64,000 bases of DNA from Dicyema japonicum. Taxonomy: Eukaryota > Dicyemida > Rhombozoa > Dicyemidae. How positions within the stretch are numbered: position 1 is the stretch's first letter; every line of letters begins with the position of its first letter. The notes below the pieces were generated by a model. That model searched no databases, was not told the DNA's origin, and saw nothing but the letters and a program-made list of their open reading frames with translations. Made by a program: the position numbers and the translations under genes. Below, piece after piece: positions 56,560 to 64,000 of this stretch. The stretch spans positions 2,173,485 through 2,237,484 of the forward strand of contig RDEW01000001.1 in NCBI GenBank assembly GCA_011109175.1, given 5' to 3'.

Positions 56560-56792
56560 TCCAAGCGCTTTAAGTGCGTTTCAGACATTTGTGCAATAGA
56601 GATGTCGTCACCATCTCAACCAATTATTATTAAAAGCACTTTCACAGAACCAAAGAACGTTATATTAACTAAGGTCCCGTTTGTGTCACACGTTTCAAAA
56701 TCTGCTTCACTAGGCGTCTCCATCGCCCTCTGCTTTGCGCATCGTTCCTTAGATCTTCTAGGTCTACTGCAGATTTAAGTTTTTTTCCGATT
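56560..56792 (-). mobile_element. RTE-like LINE (C/D) 3' terminus
   Basis: The minus strand reads KSAVDLEDLRNDAQSRGRWR, then RLVKQILKRVTQTG. The end (TTGGTTCTGTGAAAGTGC, AATAATAAT) matches the C/D family tail. Confidence 0.6.
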
Positions 56793-56794
56793 AT

Positions 56795-57345
56795 TATTAC
56801 CTCCAGGATCACTGGGTCAAAGAAAAGAAATAAAAGGTTCTCAAATAACTAAGTGATTCCAGACCGACAAGGGAGAGGACGAGTCCGGTGGGGTCGAGAA
56901 TCATGAACAGCTCTTCTCATTGGACATGGCTCAAAATTTCTGAATGATTGTAGATAAATCGATAGTGTATGGAATAGAATGCAGCTCGGTGAACTAGCCT
57001 CCTTTAAGAGTTTCCGTTGTAATTCGATTAAGAGATTTTCAATGGGCTGGATTTTGTGTTCTGGTACAAATATCCTTATTGCGGTCTCCACGATTGCGGA
57101 TAGTTTCAATGAGAAAATCGTGAAGTCTGCAGTGCTAACGAAGGACTTCGTGGTCGGATAAATTGTTCATAAATCGTGGCAAGGCCACCAGTTTGGTCTC
57201 TAAGTGTTTTTGAGAGCAATAATAAAATTCTCATTTTCCTCAGAGCAGAAGTTACTACGTTCTCAACATGTCGGATAAAGGTGAGTCCCTGATCAAAGGT
57301 TCTCATGTCTGATAAGGTGAGTTCTTCCAATTCCACCTCAACCAT
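56795..57345 (-). mobile_element. LINE (2A-related) RT C-terminus with 3' tail
   Basis: The minus strand encodes MRTFDQGLTFIRHVENVV, LRKMRILLLLSKTLRDQTGG and IYEQFIRP, then a C-terminal segment and the tail GGAATCACTTAGTTATTTGA ... GTGATCCTGGAGG(TAA)n. The tail type is the same as the solo tail at 4318-4395. Confidence 0.7.
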
Positions 57346-57490
57346 ATTATTAAGGCACTTTCACGAAAGCCATAATGATTATAGCCCCGCATGTGCAACA
57401 CTCAAAGAAACAATATTTATAGTTAGTCTTTTCCATCTTCCTCTGTCGAATGCGAGTGATCTCTCAACCAATATTGTTTAAAAAAATAAA
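57346..57490 (-). mobile_element. RTE-like LINE (C/D) 3' terminus
   Basis: The minus strand reads RSLAFDRGRWKRLTIN and ends in GGCTTTCGTGAAAGTGCC plus TTAATAATA. Its tail abuts the preceding LINE fragment, giving three LINE 3' ends in the same orientation within 1 kb. Confidence 0.55.
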
Positions 57491-57556
57491 ATATATATAA
57501 GAAATAATTCAATATCAGTTAAATTAAATTTTAATTTAAAAAACGTGTTTGTTTGT

Positions 57557-59692
57557 ATGGACAACGCAAATACACTTTTTATTAGAGGTCTACCATATTC
57601 AGTGACAAATGAACGGTTAACAGAAATATTCAGCAAATATGGGGACATGTCCTCATGTTTCGTGGTTCTAAATAAATGTAATTGCCAATAACGTTATCAG
57701 ATACCAAACAATCGAAGGGAATTGGTTACGTCAAATACTGCAGTCGTAAAGAGTGTGATGACGCGATGAAGCATGTGCTAGAGATTGACGGAAGAAAAGT
57801 CACCATTTCTCCTGCTGGAAGTCAATCAGACTTAAATTCCCTTCGAGTTCCTCCGCAACTTGCCAGGAAATGCCTGATAGTAACGGGAATCGACGACTTG
57901 GAGATCTTTGAGGAGGGCAAAGTGATCTTCAACAATGGTACTTGTGCCCTTGTCTCCTTCAAGGACAGGTCATCCGCGATACAGAATATGTCACGTGTAA
58001 CTGGGGGTACGCAGGAATATTATTGATAGACGGAATGAAGGCTAACTTATACTCTAAATACAGATTGTACAGCAACTTAAAGTCTCTGAAGAGTTTCAGG
58101 CTTATAATCCATAATCTGCCGTTTTCAGCCACTGTAAAGGACCTCCAGAAAGTGTTTAGATCATGCGGGGATATTGTGAAGATTGAAATTCCGCAGAATG
58201 GTATCATGGAGTTTTTACTTTAAGGGACCACATCTGCTGGGTTTGGTTTTGTGCAGTTCACGGACCCCAATGAGGCTGAACTTGCTATCGAAAGACTAAA
58301 TGGTAAAAAAATAATGGGTACTTATTAACGTGACCGTTTTCAGGGAGGGTTGTGGCTGTTGATTATTCAGTGCCTCAAGATAAATACAAGAACATTAATA
58401 ATTCGTTGTCCGAAGAGAATTCTGTCTGTTGCGTGGAGGAATCAGTCCCTAAAGTGTATAAGTCGGACACGGACGAAGAAAGGACTGTGTTTCTGAGGTC
58501 TGTGATGTTGTTTATTGCAGAAACTTGGGATTTGACGTGAATGAGGAAAAGTTGAGAGAGGTATTAGTCGAGTATGTGGGGGACGTGGTGTTCGTGCGAT
58601 GTGTCGTAAAGGATGGGGCATCCCGAGGGACTGCCTTCGTCAAATTTAGGCGGAAAGAGACTGCTGAAAAGTGTTTGGAGTTGGCAAAGGTCAGTACCCA
58701 TGTAATTCTACAGTCTGGACAGTTGTCGTTCGAGGAACGTGTTCTTTTCGCAGATTTGGCTGTTAACAGAGACAAAATAGAAGGTTTTGGCAAGAAATCT
58801 ATGGAGACTGAGAGACTGGATAAGAGGAATCTGTTTTTAGTGAGGGAAGGAAGTTAGTTTTGAGTTAACTGTCAGTGATCAGACTGGGGACCAAAACGGC
58901 TGAAAGTGTTCCTGATGGGGATATGAAGAAGCGACAAAAAGTAGTCTTTCCCTTCCATTTTAGCTGGAAGTTACACGGAGGGTGAAATTAAAGGATGACA
59001 AACACTTTGTGTCCCCTACGAGGCTGACCTTTCACAATTTGGAGGTCGTATAACCAGTAAAAAGTTGAGGTCCTCCATTTTGGAGAACGTCAAGGACTGT
59101 ATGAAATCCCAGTTGACAGAGGTATTTGTCAATATTAGTTAAGTGTCGTGTTATCATGAATAAGGAGGATGAGAGGTCAATGGGGTATGCTTTCGTGGAA
59201 TTCCGTGAACATTCTTTTGCGTTTTCCGCTCTCCGTTTCTTCAACAACAACAAGACTGTTTTCGACGGAAGAGTTGTTCCATTTGTCTATTTTAGAGACC
59301 CATCGTACAGTTCGCTGTGGAGAACAGGAACGCTTTGTTGGCGAAGGAAAGGCAGAGAGCAAAGACAAAGGGAGAGCAGTTGGACGATAAACAGCTTTTG
59401 CAGAGATTAAAGGAGAAGATAACCCTGGCAAGCATTCCAGCTAAGCAGTTAATACCTGTGAATAACGGTTGGTCCTCGAAATGATTTTAGATAAGTTTGT
59501 GACTGGTCTTCCACGGAATATCGGGCCAAAGAAACGTCGACATAGTTACAGAGACAGAAAACAAATGAGAAGGAAAACTATTAGGAAATTAGCTATTAAA
59601 ACTAATTCCAGAAAAACGGTTACATGGGTTTTTATTTATAGATTAAACGGAAATTATCGTCTAATCGTGATAAAATGTGTAAAATTGATTAA
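57557..59692 (+). CDS. RBM28: RNA-binding protein 28 / Nop4 (60S biogenesis)
   Basis: Nucleolar multi-RRM protein required for 60S pre-rRNA processing. Fourteen exons give 612 aa matching human RBM28 (759 aa) in order: RRM1 (TLFIRGLPYSVTNERL...GIGYVKY), RRM2 (FRLIIHNLPFSATVKDL, AGFGFVQF, then RVVAVDYSVPQDKYK), RRM3 (TVFLRNLGFDVNEEKL, RGTAFVKF), the linker KRNLFLVREGMIRLGTKTAE, and RRM4 (GYAFVEFREHSFAFSALRF, then RPIVQFAVENR) with a basic tail. Introns: 57678-57700, 57995-58014, 58201-58224, 58318-58343, 58498-58520, 58690-58713, 58863-58885, 58941-58963, 59045-59064, 59122-59143, 59273-59295, 59468-59490 and 59619-59641. Seven are exactly 23 nt. The intron at 59045-59064 is the weakest call; RRM4's first strand looks short there. 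This is the best-resolved gene in the window. Confidence 0.95.
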
Positions 59693-59764
59693 ATACCTAT
59701 ATTTTTGAATATATTAAACACTCTGCTCTATTTTTCTTTTGTTGTTACTAAAAAATACAAATGC

Positions 59765-59945
59765 CGACATATCCAGTTTCAGCGGTGGAGTGGGACGCAT
59801 CCTGCCTAGGCATCACGTTCATTTATATCAGCCATTGTGGGAACCTTTTCAATGGCAAAGAATTAGGATTATATGAAGACAGAGCTTAGACTAGGTAGGT
59901 ATCATTATGGGAATCGAACTATCTAATCGCAGCAGCACTTAACGG
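59765..59945 (+). repeat. Dispersed repeat, copy 2 (mate at 48640-48870)
   Basis: Divergent copy of the non-coding repeat at 48640-48870, starting at GACATATCCAGTTT. It lies directly downstream of RBM28. Confidence 0.5.
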
Positions 59946-60049
59946 ATATATTTTGATTAGATGTTAATTACTTATAATTTCTGGTATATCTTTTTGAATA
60001 AACAACTATATTGAATGTAATGAGGACTATGTGGAAACAAGTCGCATCT

Positions 60050-60818
60050 TTTAAAACTCAGACAAAATTGAACACTCTCCACGATTGGATTGTTGGCAAT
60101 TGACTTACGATTTCTGCAACCAAGTCCATCTGTTCCACTTTCACTTCGGACCGTCGTTCCAAGGATGAACCGAGTATCTTTATTGGTCCCACTCGGATTC
60201 CAGTGACAAAGTCCCCCATTGTCCTTGGAGTCAAGTACGACAGTCTACTCAATTTCAACTCCCACGCAACAGACATGATTACCACGGGCCTCCAGAAAGT
60301 TAACGTTTTACGCGCCCTTGTCAGGAGGACCACGAGGAACATGGATTTTTCCATTTCTACCCTCTACCAACAAACAATCGCGCCTGCTGTTGAGTATGCC
60401 TCCGTTGCATGGAGATTCGCGCTATCGGAGTCTATGGTCCAAAGAATCAACTCGATACACCAGAAAACAATCAGTATGCTTTGCCCACGTAATGGATCAA
60501 CAGTCGACCCACTACTCATGGAAGCTAAGATCCGTAGTCGTGGCTCCGGATTTCTTCGCGTCTGTGAGGAAGATGGAAATCCGCTTCGCCTGATCCTTTC
60601 CACGGCAAGAGAAAACCGATTAGATAAGAAATTCCCCTCCCCGATCGGATTCCTCTGTAAGACCGAGAGAAGGCTCTTCCGGAAAGTAGTGGGAAAGTAG
60701 AAGATCACAGACGTCGAATGGCACAATTGATTGCGAGGACTGGGATCACCTAACTGTTTGACTCTTTTGTCTTTCTTTCTCGGTGTTCCCGGGGTTATTA
60801 AAATAAAATAAATTAATT
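60050..60818 (+). mobile_element. LINE (2A clade) 3' fragment, direct repeat of 1-757
   Basis: Open for 165 codons (60203-60700: LGVKYDSLLNFNSHATDM, TLYQQTIAPAVEYASVAW, then SPIGFLCKTERRLFRKVV), then GGGATCACCTAACTG, CTTTCTTTCTCGGTGTTCCC and (AATAAA)n. About 95% identical to the window start and less frame-broken, so probably a younger insertion. The region 60830-61255 has no recognised feature. Confidence 0.85.
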
Positions 60819-61264
60819 AAAGCTATCAGTCTCTAGTATTCCAGAAAAATTAATTTTCTAGTCGACAATGAGAAATGAACTATAAAGTTTTGTACAGCGC
60901 AATAAACAACGTGGTGTCCACAATGAGTAATGCGGGAACCATAACAGAAGTGATCATTACATTTCAAGAGTGATGAAGACAGTAGAGACCTTAGAAATAA
61001 CTCACCAAAGTTTATGTGATTTCTGAATAAATAAAAAGCACCGTAACCAAAATCTGCAAAGAGTACAAGACAGTAGGGTGAGATGTAACATTCAGTCTTA
61101 AAAACGAATAGCGTTAGTAAAAAATCGAGTCTACAATTATTCTTCGGCTCTCAAAAGTTAGAGTAGATTGAGGTCTCATAAAATCAATCGAGTAATCCCT
61201 CTTGAAATGTGAATGATATTTGAGATACTGGAACACGTGGGCTGCAACCCGGTTTATCTTCTTT

Positions 61265-61450
61265 CAATTTATAGAGTGTTGTCGTATAATCCACTTATCT
61301 CAAGTGGCGCCAAGTGCCAGGGTGACACAATTAGGATCATTTTTTCTCTCTTATCAGAGTGGATTCAGCAGCTGCAAGGATTGATTGTTTTCTTACATTT
61401 CCGATGGTTTTGATTGGACCTCTTGGAAGATTTCTTTTATTATTACCGAC
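61265..61450 (+). mobile_element. Two-hairpin SINE-like element, copy 3
   Basis: Aligns with 55144-55300: AGAGTG start, AATCCACTTATCTC, GGCGCCAAGTGCCAGGGTGACAC (hairpin 2 with one mismatch), AGGATCATTTTTTCTCTC, TTCCGATGG and a TTATTATTA end. Hairpin 1 is eroded. Confidence 0.5.
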
Positions 61451-61589
61451 AACATAAAGTCATATTAACCATCTGCTTGTCATAAAATTTTATTAAATTT
61501 ACTCGTCGCCATCATTTTTGCTAAATTACGTCGTTAATGTATAACCCTTTACTATACGACTACTTGGCTGAAAACCCTTGTATTCTTTC

Positions 61590-61725
61590 TTCTCCTGAGC
61601 GACATCAGAAGCGCAACTAAAGGAATTGTAGTGTACAAAGTAACGGACATAGGCGACATCAGAAGCGCAACTAAAAAAATTATCGGATGCATGCAGGATC
61701 CATGTTCGAATCTTGTCCAACCCGG
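61590..61725 (+). repeat. tRNA-like sequence with internal duplication
   Basis: A 23-bp unit (GCGACATCAGAAGCGC...) occurs at 61599 and again at 61653, 54 bp apart. It is followed by a B box (TGTTCGAATCTTG, 61703-61715). This looks like a tRNA-derived SINE head with a partial tandem duplication; no full cloverleaf. Confidence 0.35.
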
Positions 61726-61969
61726 AGTCGAAAGCTTCACTTATTGATACATTTTAGGCATGTTGCTAATAGTAATGATTAGAGCAACCAAAAATTGCAA
61801 TTTTTAAAATAAAAATTTCAAACATTTTTTTAATTGCAAAAATTGCATTAATGGAAAATAAAAGAAATTATTTCTTTTTTTAATTTCAAAAAATTGTTCC
61901 TCTTTCCTGAAGGAAATTAGCCCATCGTAAGAAAAACGTGCGGGAAGCGGTTTGGCTGAGGCAACGAAT

Positions 61970-62345
61970 TATTTATTTAATAACCCCGAGAAGGGAGCAC
62001 CAAGAAAGAAGGAATAAACCACTAATTAAGTGATCCTGGTAAACCTCAAAAGGATCGAGAAGTTTTTCTTATGTTCCTCCAGAGTACCCACGGCTTTCCT
62101 GTATCAACGACGATCATTTTTCATTTAGATTTGATGAGGGGTGGGTTTCTTCCCACTTACGTGTATTTGAGGCTTCTAATCTTGAATGGAAGAAACGACT
62201 TGTTTCGTGACCACACAGACTGATGAAGCCGGAGCCGTAGTTTCCGATTGAGACGTGGTCAAGCATCGGGGGGAAAGATCGGCAGGAAGATTTGTTAGAC
62301 GTACCAATTTGGCTGTTAGGGAATTGATCTTGTACAAGGAAACAA
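61970..62345 (-). mobile_element. LINE (2A clade) 3' end
   Basis: The minus strand shows relics of KKLLDPFEVYQDHLISG-like C-terminal coding, the box AGGATCACTTAATTAG (62022-62037) and GGTGCTCCCTTCTCGGGGTT with ATTAAATAAATAA. Colinear with 9980-10310. Confidence 0.65.
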
Positions 62346-62415
62346 ATTGGGATTGCAGTTGTCCGCGGAAACGCTTACTCTGTAATGTCAGCCGCCTTTC
62401 CCCGTTATTGTAAAT
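62345..62415 (+). mobile_element. RLE family B LINE, solo 3' terminus
   Basis: Plus-strand GIAVVRGNAYSVMSAAFPRY then stop, the family B C-terminus. It sits immediately beside the minus-strand LINE end. Confidence 0.6.
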
Positions 62416-62569
62416 AAATAATATTTTATTGTTAAATAAAACGTGTTTGATTTAAAAAATTATTTATTGTAATACAAAATTAAATATCCCTGAAGGTTTG
62501 ATGTTTCGATCTTTGGTAAGAATTTTCGTCAAGAGATATCGCCCTTTTAGCTGAGACTAAGTATCCGTA

Positions 62570-62635
62570 ACGAAGTGGATCGAGAATGAGTTCCCTTGGA
62601 GTATGGCAAAATTTTAAAATTATTATTAAAATTTT
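62570..62635 (-). mobile_element. RLE family B LINE, solo 3' terminus
   Basis: The minus strand reads NFAILQGNSFSIHFVTDT, closely similar to the copy at 27160-27275. Confidence 0.5.
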
Positions 62636-62789
62636 TTAGTTGAAAAATAATTGCAAAAAATTGCAAATTTTCGAAAAAAATATAACTAAAATTAATTATT
62701 CACTACTTTATTATTTATCGAACTTTTATCAAATTATATTTAATTGTGACTTATTCCGATTGGATGCCCTAGTAATTATTATATTCAGA

Positions 62790-62905
62790 AAGATTAAGTT
62801 CCACAAGGACATATGCTAGGACCAGTTCTATTGGTTAATTGACTGGAAGGTTGAACATGCAAAACAGATCTCAATTAATCCTGATCAATGTAACCTCTCG
62901 TGTAA
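62790..62905 (+). mobile_element. LINE RT sliver
   Basis: Frames read VPQGHMLGPVLLVN and WKVEHAKQISINPDQCN, RT blocks B and D of a jockey-like LINE with the catalytic box missing. 62910-63820 contains a 73-codon frame (63179-63400) with no recognisable content and is otherwise featureless. Confidence 0.45.
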
Positions 62906-63828
62906 ATAAATAACTACCTAAAACACATCGGATACTTGATGTTTTTGAAAAATACAAAGGCTAACATTCATTACTCAAATCCACGTCTCAAAAACGAAGG
63001 AACTCAGAAAAATGAGGATAAAAGAATCCTCCCATGAGTATATTATTGGTGCATATTTTAAACAAAGCACCCAAAACAGATCATAGAATACCCGAATGAT
63101 TACATTGATAATGTTTATTGCTAAGGAAAACTGAGATGATTGCTTACGTTTGTTGAATAATTCGGGATAAGAGAAAAAATGTGGATTTATGTTAATATAA
63201 GTTTACAAGAACAGGTATTGAAGAATACTATAAAAGTCGTTAAAATACCCATAGGCAACTCCGAGTTTTCATCACACAGCTTTTCGTTATTGTCAATATT
63301 TGATTCAAACGAGTCGCATGGAGTATCGACTAGAATATTGATTCACCAAGAACATGTAATCATCAAAGGATATAATTTTAAATTCGACATCAATAACTAA
63401 TACAAGAAAATAACAAAACTTGATTTAGTATATCACATGGGTTTCAGGTCAGAAAGCTCCAACGTGTCTAATGAGAACTCAGTCACAAGATGAAAGCCAA
63501 TTAGATTCTTCGGCCACTCTTAGATTGAAACAATTTAAATTTCACGCCACGTGTTTAACTATTATTAGTAAATTATAGTGATTGACTGTCTTGAGGTTTT
63601 CATGTTCTGGAAGGAACCCACGTGACATATTAAAGCCTGTAAATTAAATTAAACTCAAAGCAAAGTCATTATAAAAGGCAAGTTTTGTTAAGTGTTCTAT
63701 GAAAGAAGACTCGATACAAGTGCTGGAGGTATGTGCACATCAAAGACATCCCAATTTATGGGTCATTAAGCTAATCTTGTAAAACTAAGTGTTGGCTAAT
63801 ATATACTCAGCACTCGTTGTTTAGTAAT

Positions 63829-64000
63829 ATGAATAGAATGTCCCCCTCAGATAAAGTCTCCATGTTTTATATTTGTAGTGGTTTGCCATTGTGGACGCTT
63901 TGAAGGAAAATATTAGGCCTGGAGACCTTAGATATCGATGGTGGAAGCACAGAAACTGTTTTAGAGCTAACGAAGCTGTAAGTTGTGCTCTGAAATTCCT
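63829..64000 (+). CDS. DEP-domain protein, N-terminus (runs off window)
   Basis: ATG at 63829, exon 1 MNRMSPSDK, intron 63856-63878 (23 nt), then WFAIVDALKENIRPGDLRYR followed by WWKHRNCFRANEAVSCALKF up to the window edge. The second part matches the start of a DEP domain (LW..V...F..g+.L++h......NCFt..EAVdWL), closest by eye to DEPDC1/DEPDC7-like proteins. Trp is absent at the usual AVDWL position (SCAL). Only about 50 residues are visible, so family assignment is provisional. Confidence 0.6.

Noticed and set aside
1-64000. Prokaryotic operons, CRISPR arrays, defence islands or phage
   Set aside because: Introns, Mediator and TFIIIC subunits, LINEs, hAT and pogo elements show nuclear animal DNA. 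No spaced direct-repeat arrays were seen.

Overview
This 64-kb window is AT-rich animal DNA in which compact genes sit among dead transposable elements. The best clue to the organism is the introns. Conserved genes are continuous only when GT...AG introns of about 20-30 nt are removed. In five genes (RBM28, GTF3C5, RALBP1, MED6 and a GH18 chitinase) I placed 46 introns: 20-47 nt, a third exactly 23 nt. All five spliced coding lengths are multiples of three (612, 416, 451, 174 and 634 aa). As I recall, metazoan introns this short are characteristic of dicyemid mesozoans (Rhombozoa), ciliated parasites of cephalopod kidneys. That assignment is inference; another extremely intron-compacted animal, such as an orthonectid, is not excluded.

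Layout. 1-10.6 kb: non-LTR retrotransposon wreckage. 10.7-12.2 kb: GTF3C5 (+). 12.4-14.5 kb: LINE 3' ends. 14.9-16.5 kb: RALBP1 (-). 17.5-22.9 kb: LINE fragments. 23.6-25.8 kb: chitinase (+). 27-28.6 kb: LINE pieces, including an internally deleted element. 29.1-30.5 kb: MECR (-) and a small gene (-). 32.6-33.1 kb: MED6 (-). 33.2-36.5 kb: LINEs, one with a 2A ribosome-skipping motif. 36.8-38.1 kb: a TFIIS-M/SPOC (PHF3/DIDO/Bye1-like) gene (+). 40.0-44.7 kb: a hAT transposon with 8-bp target duplication holding two LINE insertions, one an apparently intact 980-aa element with its own 12-bp duplication. 44.75-47 kb: an unknown gene (-), mitochondrial uS14m (+) and an unknown gene (+). 47.1-48.4 kb: pogo/Tigger remnant. 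49.3-52.8 kb: a CXXC-finger gene (+) convergent with an LRR-Roc-COR gene (-) that looks broken. 53.3-57.5 kb: LINE relics with a SINE-like insertion. 57.6-59.7 kb: RBM28 (+). 60-63 kb: LINE and tRNA-like relics. 63.8 kb to the end: start of a DEP-domain gene (+).

The cellular genes are mostly housekeeping (Pol III and Pol II transcription factors, rRNA processing, mitochondrial fatty-acid synthesis, mitochondrial ribosome, Ral/Rho signalling). They do not form an operon or pathway cluster. At least five non-LTR lineages are present: an APE clade with 2A peptide and a shared GGGATCAC 3' module; two restriction-like-endonuclease clades (A and B); an RTE-like clade (C) with a divergent sister (D); and a second RTE-type group. 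Most copies are 5'-truncated.
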